NCBI RefSeq assembly: GCF_051622035.1
Contig: NC_135362.1
Location: 26,161,001 to 26,225,000, forward strand
Source: Arctopsyche grandis
Lineage: Eukaryota > Arthropoda > Insecta > Trichoptera > Hydropsychidae
Length of the DNA stretch: 64,000 bases
Direction: 5' to 3'
Below, piece by piece: positions 22,401 to 33,034 of this stretch. A model generated the notes under the pieces. It was not told the DNA's origin, made no database searches, and was given only the letters and a program-made list of their open reading frames with translations. Position numbers and translations under genes: made by a program. Every line of letters starts with the position of its first letter. Position 1 is the first letter of the stretch.

Positions 22401-22800
22401 AGAACCCGGGCGAGAGTGTGAGACTCACTTTAAACTGTACGTGCCTAGACAATAGATAAATAAATGGATCGGGGAAGCTGTGGTGAGCAACTTGTTCTTT
22501 ATAAAGAGGTACATACGTATGTATGTATGTTATTTCACATTATTCTGGAGCGAGCGCTGGCCCTGAATCATTCAATAAATGCTGTGAAGCGACTTTGGCT
22601 TTTCAGTTGGATCCTGAATCCACCGCTACGCAACAATATTATAGGTTAAGAATATTTCAAATAGTTAATAAATACTTACGCTAGTGTTCGATGTAGTTCT
22701 GCAGCGCGTGCTTCTAGAGCTGGTGTTTGTCCTGGTTGGAGTCTGAATTCAGACACATATCCTGGTGGATGCCTTCGAGGGTCGTAGTCTCCAAGTTCGG
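10191..22800 (-). CDS. EPB41L4A: EPB41L4A-like FERM-domain protein, 5' part missing
   Basis: Fourteen exons join in phase to about 811 codons with no stop: 22,680-22,800; 16,012-16,099; 15,784-15,936; 15,585-15,712; 15,423-15,511; 15,130-15,196; 14,670-14,879; 14,427-14,582; 14,153-14,332; 13,893-14,075; 13,575-13,730; 13,258-13,491; 11,875-12,289; 10,191-10,444. All have AG/GT borders. The first four give the F2 end and F3 lobe of a FERM domain ([66 protein letters not shown]). The tail is Arg/Ser-rich with the segment [14 protein letters not shown], matching human EPB41L4A as I recall it. FERM proteins of this group link membrane proteins to cortical actin. The F1 exons and start codon are absent from the window; the 3' end is uncertain. 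Confidence 0.85.
10445..11874. other. Intron of the EPB41L4A-like gene (copy A)
   Basis: AT-rich sequence with no recognised gene or repeat. Near 11,560-11,575 copy B carries about 9 extra bases. Confidence 0.5.
11875..12289 (-). CDS. EPB41L4A: EPB41L4A-like long 3' exon (copy A)
   Basis: 415 bp, acceptor GCTTTCAG, donor GTGAGT, ending in phase 0. It encodes 138 residues with Ser/Pro-rich stretches, a Gly/Arg-rich piece ([20 protein letters not shown]) and the end [15 protein letters not shown]. It links in phase to the exon at 13,258 on one side and 10,444 on the other. Confidence 0.8.
12290..13257. other. Intron of the EPB41L4A-like gene
   Basis: AT-rich, with nothing recognised. The matching part of copy B is cut off at the window end (12,502 corresponds to 64,000). 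Confidence 0.5.
13258..13491 (-). CDS. EPB41L4A: EPB41L4A-like exon: Ser-rich tail
   Basis: 234 bp, acceptor AATAGCAG, donor GTGAGT. It encodes [20 protein letters not shown] and a Ser-rich run ending [14 protein letters not shown]. No domain is recognised. Confidence 0.75.
13575..13730 (-). CDS. EPB41L4A: EPB41L4A-like exon: Asn/Ser-rich tail
   Basis: 156 bp, acceptor CTTTTCAG, donor GTTCGT. It encodes an Asn/Ser-rich low-complexity segment ([20 protein letters not shown] and onward). There is no domain; it is kept on phase and splice-site grounds. Confidence 0.75.
13893..14075 (-). CDS. EPB41L4A: EPB41L4A-like exon: conserved C-terminal motif
   Basis: 183 bp, acceptor ATTTTCAG, donor GTGTCG. 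It encodes [20 protein letters not shown], then [20 protein letters not shown]. The human equivalent I recall is [19 protein letters not shown]. This is the best non-FERM marker for the EPB41L4A assignment. Confidence 0.88.
14153..14332 (-). CDS. EPB41L4A: EPB41L4A-like exon: QW-containing tail 3
   Basis: 180 bp, acceptor CATCGCAG, donor GTTTAG. It encodes [20 protein letters not shown] and ends in a His/Arg-rich run. The human protein has a similar VDSAPQWEAVLRRQ segment. The alternate frame here is a shadow. Confidence 0.85.
14427..14582 (-). CDS. EPB41L4A: EPB41L4A-like exon: Arg/Ser-rich tail 2
   Basis: 156 bp, acceptor TTTAATAG, donor GTACGC. It encodes [18 protein letters not shown], a run of five Arg ([15 protein letters not shown]), then an acidic stretch. 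The alternation of basic and acidic Ser-rich blocks matches the human tail in style. Confidence 0.82.
14670..14879 (-). CDS. EPB41L4A: EPB41L4A-like exon: Ser-rich tail 1
   Basis: 210 bp, acceptor CTAACAG, donor GTTTGT. It encodes a Ser/Arg/Pro-rich low-complexity segment containing [19 protein letters not shown] and [16 protein letters not shown]. Confidence 0.82.
15130..15196 (-). CDS. EPB41L4A: EPB41L4A-like exon: small linker
   Basis: 67 bp, acceptor TTTCCAG, donor GTTAGT. It encodes [20 protein letters not shown] then AL. It is included because phase and splice sites fit both neighbours. Confidence 0.75.
15423..15511 (-). CDS. EPB41L4A: EPB41L4A-like exon: basic linker after FERM
   Basis: 89 bp, acceptor TTTAAAG, donor GTTATT. 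It encodes a Pro/Arg-rich segment ([20 protein letters not shown]) in the place of the basic FERM-adjacent region of 4.1 proteins. Confidence 0.8.
15585..15712 (-). CDS. EPB41L4A: EPB41L4A-like exon: F3 terminal helix
   Basis: 128 bp, acceptor TCTTTCAG, donor GTAATG. It encodes the last F3 strand ([10 protein letters not shown]) and the closing helix [18 protein letters not shown], a FERM hallmark, then the start of the linker. Confidence 0.9.
15784..15936 (-). CDS. EPB41L4A: EPB41L4A-like exon: F3 lobe strands
   Basis: 153 bp, phase 0 at both ends. It encodes [20 protein letters not shown], then [20 protein letters not shown], then [11 protein letters not shown]: the PH-like beta strands with the family Trp-Pro-Arg-Ile-Thr-Lys motif. 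Confidence 0.9.
16012..16099 (-). CDS. EPB41L4A: EPB41L4A-like exon: F2/F3 linker
   Basis: 88 bp, acceptor TTTTTCAG, donor GTAAGT. It encodes [20 protein letters not shown] then YGADLHPVL, the conserved entry to the FERM F3 (PH-like) lobe. Confidence 0.87.
16779..17250 (-). mobile_element. tRNA-derived SINE, ~470 bp
   Basis: The head (right end) has a tRNA-like B box and an AGTGGTTGGCAT box-A-like stretch. The core carries GGTCGATCG and GGAACCGT. The segment with GACATTTATGGTCGAATTTG occurs twice. The tail (16,780-16,822) is the family hairpin ending in AGGAAGGC/GCCTTTCTGG forms. No coding capacity. Confidence 0.75.
17316..17785 (+). mobile_element. tRNA-derived SINE, divergent subtype
   Basis: The head TGGCTTAGTGGTAGCG with GGTTCGAGTCG gives pol III A and B boxes. 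The core has CGATCGTTTC and GTTGAAACGGTTCC, then the CATAGATGTCTC segment. The tail ends in AATAAATAAAT and lacks the hairpin found in the other copies, so this is a second subtype or recombined copy. Confidence 0.65.
18808..19200 (-). mobile_element. tRNA-derived SINE, full or nearly full
   Basis: The tail hairpin lies at 18,808-18,850 and the head at the right end, with TGGCTCGGTGGTTGCG as A box and GACTCGATCCC as B box. The core includes GACATCTATGG and GGAAACGATCGAC. Confidence 0.75.
20609..20964 (+). mobile_element. tRNA-derived SINE
   Basis: The head is CAGCAGCGTGGACTAGTGG. The core carries GTCAATCGTTTCCTGTC and CATAGATGTCT. The tail ends GGGGTTTGCCTGTTAGGCC with the hairpin partly eroded. 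Confidence 0.7.
22680..22800 (-). CDS. EPB41L4A: EPB41L4A-like exon: end of FERM F2 lobe
   Basis: This exon lies between acceptor TTTGTTTCAG and donor GTAAGT. It is 121 bp, enters with two bases of a codon and leaves with two. It encodes [20 protein letters not shown] followed by a short helix ending HRTLA. It is the most 5' exon I can find; the next intron runs to 16,099. Confidence 0.85.
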
Positions 22801-23423
22801 CTGAAACAAAAACAAAAAAGTTTGAGTAAACTTTACGAAGCGAATGCAACCGATCTGAGTGCGTTCTAAAAGTTTCCGCGAAAGTCCGCCGCCGATTTCA
22901 ATATACAAAAGTAATAAGTAGACGAAGAGGGGGATGAAATCGAGTAAATAAGGGTGAAGAGTCTCATCTCATATATGTATGAAAACTTTTGTTACCTTTG
23001 GGAGTTCTAAAGTGTTTCCAGTCGCAAAGCTAATAAGGCTATGAAGATAAGACCCTTTGTAAACGAGGCGACTTTCTGCGCGATCAAAGACGTTTGGTTT
23101 ACACGTTAGAATAAAATTTAAATCGTGCAAATCGAATGCGGAGAAGTGGAGTGGAAGGAGGGGATGATTACAGCGTTGTATTTTTCCTTTCATCCTTTTT
23201 TTTCGCAAATGAAGTCGTCGTTTGACCGCAGGCTCCTTATTGGGAAAGTCAATCATGATGTACTTTCATAAAGAAGAAATGGCGGTGAAAGAAAATTCGA
23301 AGAAATTAATGTTTAATTGAAAGGAAAGCGACGTCGAATCCGAGTTTAAAATGTAAAAAATAAAAATAAGCCAGTTGAGTATTAATTGAATTAGTAAATT
23401 AGTTTCAATTCATAATGCACACA

Positions 23424-23630
23424 ACCAGCAGCGTGGACTAGGGGTTAGCATATGTATTATGCTTTCGAGCAGAGTGCTCACGGTTCAATTCCCACTAGTA
23501 CCTGCAGGCTAGACCTTGGTTTGTGACTCCAGCTCGATAGTTTCTTTCTGATTTTCTCAATTTCATTGAAATAAATTTGCAAAATTTACCCATTTCTCGC
23601 AATTTTCGAGTTTTCACGTTTACATGTTCG
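23424..23630 (+). mobile_element. tRNA-derived SINE, 3'-shortened
   Basis: The head CCAGCAGCGTGGACTAGGGG, a B-box-like GGTTCAATTCCC, and the start of the core (CTCGATAGTTTC) are present. The CATAGATGTCTC segment and hairpin tail are missing. Confidence 0.65.
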
Positions 23631-25258
23631 ATTCAAATTTAAATCAATAAGATTACTTTATATATATATATTTTTTTTTTTAATATTTCAAACTATGTAT
23701 GTATGCATTTGTTATTAATTCATTTGTTTTTTTTTCATGTATTTTTTGATCTACTAATCATTGTCTATTTTTCAATTTAATTTAATTTGATTAGTGATCA
23801 TAGTATTATATTATTCTAATGTTAATGTACAGCATAATAGGAAAAAGAGCTCAAGCATTAACTGCTGGGTTTAATTTACCAAGAGTGTCAGGAGCAAGAA
23901 CCTTGACATTTTAAATTAAAATTGGGTATATGTGAGACCAGATACGGAAGAATTGAATCACTTGAGTTTTTTTTTCTCCATATGTGTGAGTGTTTCAATT
24001 TGGCGATATCTGTCACGATTCGCGTCAACCGCTTGCAGCTCTATCCAGGGGCGTCGAAGCAAAAGCACTCGCGATATTCAAAATCAGCCGTTTCGCATTT
24101 CGGCGTAATGTTTCACAATAAAACATGTTGCGGAAGCCGCAAAGCGCTCATCGGCAAAAGTGGTTCGTATCATATTCGCATGGCCTGCACGCGTATCATA
24201 CCCCGGGACGGGGGAGAATATTTAATCATAGTCACTCATCCCCCATCCCAAACAATTCATCCCCATCCCCTTCGGTATCATGTTCTAGGCAAATATTAGA
24301 CGCGAACGTGTGCCCGGCCTGCAAATCCCCGCTTCCGCAAGTTTCGCGCAACAATAAAGCTCTCGACCCTTAATCAAACACCGTGTATAATTAGGCCCAA
24401 CTGGTCACAGGGTGTTTGTTGAAGAAAACGTACACTTCATTCGGATCCTTCTTATATTTTGAAAGTGAAACTTTATGCAAATAGCGTAACGCCGGTTGAA
24501 ATCCTTGCCAAAATCGAAAAAATATTCGACTTTTTGAATGATTGTCGAATATTTAATGTTAACCGTTGCTGGAACGATGTGGGTGATTTTAAAATTCAGA
24601 TTAATTGAATATTTGTTATTTAAGAGTTCATCGGTTCGAAATATGCCATTGATCAAATAAGTGATTAAATATGTATGTAGTCATAATGACATAATCGATG
24701 AATGATTTTGCACGGCAACAATAGTCATTTCCCGGCAGATTATGCGATTGCACAATAGATTTAGTCACTGTGCGCTAGAAATAGGACAAAAAAATTTGCC
24801 AGAAACAAAAATTTAATTTTCATGATAAATTAAAAACTGATCAGTGATCGATTCTGAGTTCGAATCACTCAAAATCTCGAGATTGAATTTTCGCATGATT
24901 TTATAATTTTTTGTATGATACAAAACTTCATCTATTGTTACTACTTAAATATATAGATAAAGTAATAATCACAATTAGATACAACTTTTTATTAGAAAAT
25001 AGTAAAAACTTCAATAAACTTCATTTTAATTTAATTTGTTATTATTTACATTATTATTTATCTATGTGTTTTTATTTACAGAGCATAAATGTCAGTAAGA
25101 AACAAACTTTGCGAGAATTTTAATGCCTTGAATTTGATTTTTTAATATCCGAATTACCAATTCTGACGTGCAAAATATTGTAGCGTGGACGCGTAGAGGG
25201 GTTTCTAATATTCCGAGTAGTGTTAGAGGTGGTTTATTGTGGTTTCGTCGACGAGTCA

Positions 25259-25361
25259 GCTCCGAATGAATCACGGAACAAATCCGCCGAATATTTATTA
25301 GTCTTGATCCGTTGGCCAGCTAGCTCCGAATAAAGCACGGAACAAATCCGCCGAATATTTA
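25259..25361. repeat. Two-copy 64-bp direct repeat
   Basis: The stretch CTCCGAAT followed by CACGGAACAAATCCGCCGAA occurs at 25,259-25,298 and again at 25,323-25,361. The surroundings (25,180-25,545) could be a retroelement terminal fragment, but no second copy or coding region is present. Confidence 0.5.
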
Positions 25362-26112
25362 TACACAGCGTGTACTCTCAGCACAGAGAGATCATTGGTC
25401 GATGGATCACGAGATCTTATTGGTTGTTGTATACGGTTTGTTTATTGGCTAAGGCCTTTTTGGCGCGAACGCGCGATAAGCTGATCAGTGCTAGTAAACC
25501 AGTGGTCGACAAGCACCAATCAACGCAACAAATATTATCCCCTTTTTTAATTGCTGAGATGGATGGATGGATCCTTACGAAATCGGACTAATCTCCATTT
25601 AATTGTAACAATGCGACGATGTTAACATATCTGTTATATAAAAATACGATGATTGAAGAGAAAGCATGGCATAATCATATTGTATTGTTTTGAGGCGTTT
25701 GTTGTCGTTTCAGTTGGGTTTGATCCTTCAGTATGCAGCCTCGCTTATCGTTGAAGGGGTCGTGTCGGAAACATCTGTCGGTAGGTGAACTATTGTGAGG
25801 GACACAAGTAGCTTCTCACTCTGAAGAAGGGGGTCGAATTTAACTTCCATGAAATTATGTCCTTTGTTCTCGATTTCTAAAGGAAAATGCACTGTTTATC
25901 TTGCGGACCGTTCCCTAGACAAGAAATAATAAAAAAAAACCCCGGGAAAATAAAAGAAAAACAGGCTGGAGAGAGAAAAACAGGCCGGTCAAAAGGGATT
26001 GACTATTTGATAAGAATCTTCAAAACGTTTTACTTTGGATGTATATGTATAAATTTTTCATTCAAACTAACTTTGCAGTACATTTTTTATATATGTATGT
26101 TTCAGTGATACT

Positions 26113-26651
26113 GTTATACTCAATGAAATTATAATTTCACTGACTCAAGCGGTGAGTACGGATATAATAATAGAAAAACAAATTTACGTCTCAATGTCAG
26201 TGAATTTTTAATTCGAATTAAAACGTAGTACCAACCCTAACAATCTAATCTTAAATAAATAAAACCAACCCTAACTTAACCTAATCTAACCTAACCTTAA
26301 ATTAAGTGTTGGCTGCTATGATAGCTAAAGATATTATGATGTGTTTGCTTCCGCATCTAGTTCCATACATGCCACATCAAAAAAACCCAAATCAGAACAG
26401 ACAGTGGACCATGAGGAGAGTGGGAATGGACAGGAGCGGGGTCGCGGGGAAGGCGTGTGAGCGCAAGTTCAGCATCGGAGTGGGGATGGAGATAAGCGGG
26501 GTTGTGACGTGGGGTAGCTCGATTCGTATCGGTGATTCACTATCATCCAACTGTAATTTCAAAAATTATAATTTCACTAATAGAGGCCAGTGAAAATGTA
26601 AATGGTTATCTGTTCACTGAAACGTCTGTGAATTTATAATTTCACTGTAAC
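26113..26651. mobile_element. TIR element with CCTAA-rich interior, 539 bp
   Basis: The ends are inverted AT-rich forms of GTTACAGTGAAATTATAA and TTATAATTTCACTGTAAC. The interior has ACCAACCCTAACAATCTAAT followed by a short CCTAACTTAACC run and a less AT-rich block (26,390-26,520). It shares its ends and its CCTAA block with 32,188-32,480. Confidence 0.6.
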
Positions 26652-27889
26652 GTATACCTATACATACTATACCAACGTAAGTTTATAATAAGAAATTTTC
26701 ACGCATGAACTGACGTCATGGTGGCGAATGCACTCGCACTAACGAAAGTGTTGCCATGTGCATATGAATATTTTCGGAAACGTTATATTGTGACAATATT
26801 GACTCAACGATACGAGACAAGCAATACTGCACCGTATCGTCGCGCTCTGTAATGTATATGTAAGCCGATTTTGCTTTGCACTCATCCAAAACAAATATGA
26901 ACGTGCCGAAAATCAGCGGTGCTGTATAGTATGAATAGAAGTAGTCTTTTCCGTGCAGTGTTGTGCCATGCTACAAACTAAATACAAATCAGTCGAAGTG
27001 GAAATTTCTATAGCCACTTAGCAATATGTGCATATGTATATCCAAATAAAGTCACTAGCACAGATATGCTGAAAAATTTCCAAAGGTTTCAAATACTAGT
27101 GACCCATTAGAAACGAGTGCGAGTCTGTTGGGCCTTTGTGCTTAGACTTTTGCTTGGTACTCGTTCGGGGGAGGGATAGCGGATAATGGAACGGGAGAGA
27201 TTTTAAAGAGGGTGGATAATATTTTAAAATGGAAAATGTTTACAGAGTCTGAAAGCGTAATTAAATGCGCAAGTTTTATCTGAGCTGATGAAGAACAGCA
27301 CCGCTTGAAGGAGCACTCGCTCCGTACAACTTTGGAGCTCTCTTTCAGACCCCGACTTCCGGAATTTATGTAGTACGTTTGCAATATACTATTAAATATT
27401 CGCAAAACTATGTACAGATGTGTAGCTGTATATTTGAAAATATGCAGACATTTCCGAGAAAGTGATAAAATAAGGTATTTAAAACGTCTGAAGACTTAAG
27501 TCCACGTAAAAAGGTGACTGAAAGTAACAAGTACTTAAGAAAATTGCTTCAGTTTTTATATACTATATATAAAACATGCACTTTAAAGTATTATTTTATT
27601 TTATAATATATTATATACATACATACATACATACATATTTTGTTTTATTTATTTTATATATTATATTTTATTTTTACCATAGGTGCCATAGCAGGTTGTC
27701 CCAAAGCGACTCCTATGACCAAACTTGTACATAGCTACTAAACACATTCAACAATAGGTAAACTGAATGAATACTGCAAGAAATAGAGAGGCGGGGGGGG
27801 GGGGGGAGAAGGGGAATATGCCAGATATATGTATTTATATATATTTATATACATTTTTTTCTTTTGATTTCAGTGTAACATTAGTGTAA

Positions 27890-28130
27890 TCAGCAGCGTG
27901 GCCTGGTGGTTAGCATCGTATAGTTTCGTGCAGAGTGTCACGGGTTCGATCCCCACTCGAGTCCTGTTGTTGGTCAAACCTTGGTTTGTCGAGGTCGATC
28001 GTTTCTTATCAGAATTTGCCAATTTTTTTGATTTTCATTGAAACGGTTCCTGTAAAAATTAGCATTCCCTCTCCAATTTCTATCACAAGCCTTCAGTTGT
28101 TCAGTGTCTCATGGTTCGCCGATTGTATAC
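27890..28130 (+). mobile_element. tRNA-derived SINE, 3'-shortened
   Basis: The head CAGCAGCGTGGCCTGGTGG with B box GGTTCGATCCC is followed by GAGGTCGATCGTTTC and ATTGAAACGGTTCC. The tail hairpin is absent. Confidence 0.7.
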
Positions 28131-29004
28131 AAAAATCCCCCATATAACAAGCTTTCGTATAACACTTCCTATAACACGGCATTCACCAAGTAGTAAGTTT
28201 TCTTATAACACGATTGTTGTACAAAACTTTACAACGACCATTTCAAAAGTATATACAGTTTTTTTGAATAGAATTTGTAGATGAGATTTTATTACAAACG
28301 AATTTGAACTCAAGTACTGATGAATATAATAAGAGTTCTAATGCACTGAGCGTAATTACCAAGCGTTGCTCTGACACAAAATTGTTCCATTGAAGTCGCA
28401 TTTCAATTTGACAGTGCGCTTTAATATTCTTCCATTCCTTGTAATATCTTTCAGCCAATGGCTGAAAACGACAGTTTGAATTACCATCGTCGCGATTTAC
28501 CCCCTTTTCAAGTTAAACGGTGTCTGCATTCAACGAAGTTGTGGTGTTGAATTCAACGTTACGCATCCAAGTGCTTGTACGAAGCTTGTCACTGCAGATC
28601 GAGAGCCACATGCGGCTCTTTCAGATACTAAATACGACCCATTTCAACGTATAATATTCTTAATATACGAAAAACTCAATTAATTTAAATTGAGATCAAT
28701 ACTTCTAGCTATAAAGCCATATATGTGGAGTAATTAAGTACAGACTCTGATCTGCTATTGGCCGGAACTGGACGAAGATGAGGTGCCCCTCCTCCTCTCT
28801 GACAGGAAATTGCAAAAACGTTGAAAATTCCACACACAGTATGTGCGAATTTCGATTTAAACTGTATATATATATTTTTATTTTTATACATATACTAGTG
28901 GTGATACATGCCTTCGCTCGGTGAATGGGAATGAAATGAAAGCCATGAAAAAATCTTCAATTGCTTTTTGATTCAATTTATTTGATCGAATTATTTAGCG
29001 ACCG

Positions 29005-29105
29005 ACCAATCACAAACGTCTTTGGCCAATCCAGCCAATCAGAAACGACTTTGATGACAGCCAATCAGAAACGACTTTGATGACGGCCCATCAGAAACGA
29101 ATTAC
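29005..29105. repeat. Minisatellite, ~26-bp unit, about 3-4 copies
   Basis: The unit CCAATCAGAAACGACTTTGA followed by TGACAG repeats with small changes. It lies just before the CTAG end of the Helitron-like copy at 29,133. Confidence 0.6.
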
Positions 29106-29132
29106 ATACGTCGTTTCGGTTTTATATATAAG

Positions 29133-29600
29133 ACTAGTGTTGTACCCGATGAAATATCATCGCATGGGTTTTGGCATATTAAGTTATCAAATAAAAAAAT
29201 AATAAAAAAAATGTGTCAGTTCTGTGTTTGATCCACACGTGGTCAAATTTTTTTCAAATACCTTTTAAATATATTTATATTTAATTGTTTAATATGAAAA
29301 AAAAATGGTAAAAACTACCTACCTACCTACATATAAACAATATAAAACAATTAAATAAATTTTCAATAGACGACGGTAAACGCTCAGAGTCGCCTAGAGG
29401 AAACATTGGTAGCAAACAGTATATATAGAAGTTTTTTTCTTTTGTTATCATATTCGTATTACATATGTACATATGTATATATGATACGTTTTTTTGGTAG
29501 TGTTTTAGCTGTGACTTACATATGTACATATGTCAAATCAAGACGACTGATAAAGTACGGCGAGCGTTATCTCAGACAGAATAGCGATAGTATATATATG
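29133..29600 (-). mobile_element. Helitron-like non-autonomous element, copy 1
   Basis: Read on the minus strand, the element ends with a hairpin (CGATGA-TATT-TCATCG), then GGTACAACA and CTAG-T at 29,137-29,133. A hairpin a short distance before CTAG is the Helitron 3' signature. Copy 2 (35,117) aligns over most of its length, including the ATAAACAATATAAAACA and CCTACCTAC stretches. The 5' end is approximate. No Rep/helicase coding is present. Confidence 0.5.
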
Positions 29601-29606
29601 ATATAT

Positions 29607-29720
29607 ACCAGAAAGGCCTAACTGGTATATCACGATGTGCTGTTCCGACCAATTACAAACATCGATCAACAATTATATTTATACAGTATCATAGAGACAT
29701 CTATGGACAAATTTGATAAT
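29607..29720 (-). mobile_element. SINE 3' end fragment
   Basis: Only the tail hairpin (starting ACCAGAAAGGCCTAACTGG) and the adjoining ATAGAGACATCTATGG segment remain. Confidence 0.6.
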
Positions 29721-31817
29721 ACTATTACTTTGAAAAATACATACATTTTACAGGCTGAGTGGCATATTTAAAATTTAAATATAACTTCCGAGTGACTAAA
29801 TTATTATTATCCTCCCCATTATTTTCACAATGCTGCTTATCCAAATTCAATGATTATATATTAAAATTATAATTTAAAACAGACTTAAAGATCAAAAGTT
29901 GACCACAATCAACAGGTGGAAAGGTAAACACAATATCTATGAGGTACCCAAGTGAACTTTTCATTCATGCAGTAAAACTTTCACAACGCGAAACAACCAG
30001 AGTTGGACGCAAATTAAAGCGGCGATAGCCTCCCTCCCCAATCCAGTCACCCCCTACGCCCCTGGTCTTCTTTAGACATTCCCTTTACATTTGCATGTAA
30101 TTTGAAGCCGGTACACACCCTGAGCAGTTTCAGCAGATGGGGGTGGTGGGTCAAGTTATAAGGGGTGGGTCGTCTTTGATGTTAGTCTGGGGAGAGGGGG
30201 TGAGTGGTGGTGGTGGGTGTGTGAGGAGGGTATGGTATTCTCAAAACGGATTTTATTATTTTTCTAAGCATCCATCACGACTGCAAGCATTTTAATAAAT
30301 GTTATTAGTGTAGAGGGTCAGGGGGAAAAGGGATGTATGGATGCTGTTGAAGGAAACGCTTCTGAAATGGTAATTTGCAACGTTTCGTTCCGATGAAATT
30401 TGCTTTCGCATTGCTTCGTTTATTCGAGGGCGTTTCTCAAACTGTCAAAGTCAATGCACATATAATATGTATGTAAGTATTTCGTGTGTAAAGTCAAACT
30501 GAAGACAAGCTCAATCAGACTCGAACTGAATAAAACTATTAAAATATGTACTTCAAATATGGATACGATATAGAAAAGACTAATATTTAAATGTTATTCT
30601 GTTGGTTTCAATTGAAAATACGCCAAATTTTGGGCAAATGGTGGGTGGGAGAAAGCCAATAAATTGAAAACAAACAGATTCAAAGCGCAGACAATAAAGT
30701 TGAAAACGAGCTTTTGCAAATTGGCGAGTTGTAAAAAAAGTATAAAAACGAACCGAAAAGTCTACGTATTTACTATTCAACGATAAAAACAGACGTAAAG
30801 TGCATTTTTTCCGGGATATTTCACAGCATCAAAGGCCCGTTTGCATATTTTATGCACGTTGCGAAACAGCTAATGCATATATGTACTTTTGCACGCACAT
30901 CAAATGATAAATCCAGTAACGTAAACGCGCCAGTATAATATAATATATTATATTTAATGCAATGTAATAAATATATCGAAAAGGCAAGGCGAATAAAAAG
31001 GCGAAAAGGTAGTAGCGTTTGAAGATTAAATTGAATTAAAAAAATGTAACCTTCATCTTTCAAAAGATTCCGACATCGTCTAACAAATGATGCAACATTC
31101 CCGGAAAATTGAATTTACCAGCGGAAAATTCTTCCATTCATAAAATATATACGTACACTTCAGTATAAACTATATTTAGTAGAAACGTATATGAAACATT
31201 CTCATATTTTTATTTTATTTTTTAAATAATCAAAATACACGTTTCATAGATTTCAATTTCGGATTACGGTTTTGATTAATGTTTCTTTCTTTATTGCAAA
31301 TATTTTTTCGAATGTGTAGAAGAATTTTCATTACACGATATGTGTGTATATAAATAGAAGGAATAAATTTATTGATTATTTTATTTTATAATTAAACTTT
31401 TTCATTGATAAACGTTAAAAATTTAATACAATCAAATGAATTAAATATTATAAACTACAACTAATAAATGCTTTGCAGTGAAATTCATGCTGTTTTTATT
31501 ACTAGCATCACTCTGTTAGTTCCATGAAATTTCTGCCTGTCAAAAAATTGTGATCCGATTTTGAACCACTTCCACTTTTTAGATAGCTTTGATATTTTAC
31601 CGACACACGGGGGCTATCTAACATTGAAATAAACGCATGTCTCTGAAATTACGCTAGAGGAGTAAATCATTACGGAACTCATTAAAATTTACATCGAAAT
31701 TTTGTGTCAGACCCGAACGATGACAGTCAGTTACTCAAACGCGCCTTTCTACCGCCCTTTCACAACTCGTTTAAGCAATGGTAAAAGTTATTTTTTTCTC
31801 CCTCATTTTTAAACACA

Positions 31818-32010
31818 ACCGGCAGTGGAAAGCATGTAATGCTTTCAACGAGGGGGGGGGGGGGTCATGGGTTCGTTCCCTGGCCCGGTGTTGCTGGTCA
31901 GACCTTGAATATATGCGAATACTGGTCGATCATTTGCCAATTTATCTGATTTCATTGTTGAAACGGTTCCACCACAATTGACAACCTATCCTATCTCTTT
32001 GAAATTCGGG
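31818..32010 (+). mobile_element. SINE fragment interrupted by a G run
   Basis: The tRNA-like head is split by a run of 12 G (about 31,852-31,863), followed by GGTTCGTTCCC and the core with GTTGAAACGGTTCC. The tail is missing. Confidence 0.55.
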
Positions 32011-32187
32011 TTTATTATTTTATTTGTTTGTCGTTTATTATTTTATTATTTTATTCATTTAATCACGCACATTCGTCTAAGTTACATAATTAATATATAG
32101 TTTTAAATAAAACACGACATATTGTAGATCAACATCCACAGATACATCTATGGAGAAATTCGCAGCATTTACATATGTACATATGTA

Positions 32188-32480
32188 ACAGTGAAAGCAT
32201 ATTTCAAGTGAAAATATATTTTCACCAATTCAAGCATTGAAAATGAATCAAACAATGAATTTACAACGTTTAACTGATTTTAAAATTTAGCTCTAACAAC
32301 CCAATCTTGAATGAATAGGGCAAACCCTTACTTAACCTAACCTATCCTAACCCTTAAATAATACCAACCCTAACAATCTAATCTTAATGAATAAAACCAA
32401 CCCTGAAAATGTAACTGGTTATGATTTCACTGAAACGTTAGTGAAAATATATTTTCACTTGAAATATAATTTTCACCGTG
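32188..32480. mobile_element. TIR element with CCTAA-rich interior, 293 bp
   Basis: The left end ACAGTGAAAGCATATTTC is inverted to the right end TATAATTTTCACCGTG. The interior repeats ACCAACCCTAACAATCTAAT plus CTTAACCTAACCTATCC. It is a shorter member of the family at 26,113-26,651 and lies directly next to the SINE at 32,508. Confidence 0.6.
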
Positions 32481-32507
32481 ATATATATGTACATATGTAT
32501 ACATATA

Positions 32508-32968
32508 ACCAGTAGCGTGGTCTAGTGGTGAATGTTGAATTATCTCGTACTTAATGTTACGAGTTCGATTCCCGCTAAGTCCCGCTATTGCCCAGACCTT
32601 GATTTGTAAAGGTCGATCGTATCTTATAAGAATTTGCCAATTTTTCTGATTTTCATTGAAACGATTCCTGTGAAATTGGCGTTTCCTTCCCAATTTTCTG
32701 TTGCGAACCTTTAGTTATTGTTATATCTTAGGTTTCGCCATATTGCTCACCATAGATGATAAACAACCACAGAGTGGTTGTTTATCGAATATAAAATTCG
32801 TATTGTTACATGAAAGTTATTCATCGTTATTTATCGTAATAATACAATATTTGTAATATCTGACGATAGATGTCAGATATTTTTAGTTTAGATTTACATG
32901 TATCTATGTAATAATTATGTGGACCAGGAAGGCGCATTTAGGGTTTACCTGTTAAGCCTTCCTGGTAT
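32508..32968 (+). mobile_element. tRNA-derived SINE, full length (~460 bp)
   Basis: This is one of the fullest copies. Head CCAGTAGCGTGGTCTAGTGG, B box GAGTTCGATTCCC, core AAAGGTCGATCG and ATTGAAACGATTCC, CATAGATGATAAAC segment, then the terminal hairpin from 32,932 (CCAGGAAGGC ... GCCTTCCTGG). Confidence 0.78.
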
Positions 32969-33034
32969 ATTTGTATATATGTGTGTAAAAATAAATAAAT
33001 AAATATAAAATCAAGTAACTCGATTTTTTGAGAC

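Larger units (their letters stand above)
16100..22679. other. Large FERM intron filled with repeats
   Basis: A 6.6-kb intron inside the FERM coding region. It holds four SINE copies (see separate entries), AT-rich sequence, and at about 22,020-22,470 a region with an (GA)n run and an AATAAATAAATGG tail that could be a retroelement fragment but has no partner in the window. I found no exon here. Confidence 0.5.

Noticed and set aside
22020-22470. Possible solo LTR of an old retroelement
   Set aside because: Only composition and an AATAAA-like tail suggest it; no paired copy, primer site or coding part in the window.
25180-25545. Possible retroelement terminal fragment
   Set aside because: There is a 64-bp direct repeat and a promoter-like tone but no partner copy; recorded only as a repeat.
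26262-26300. CCTAACCTAACC tract as telomeric repeat
   Set aside because: It is short and degenerate and lies inside a TIR element shared with 32,188-32,480.
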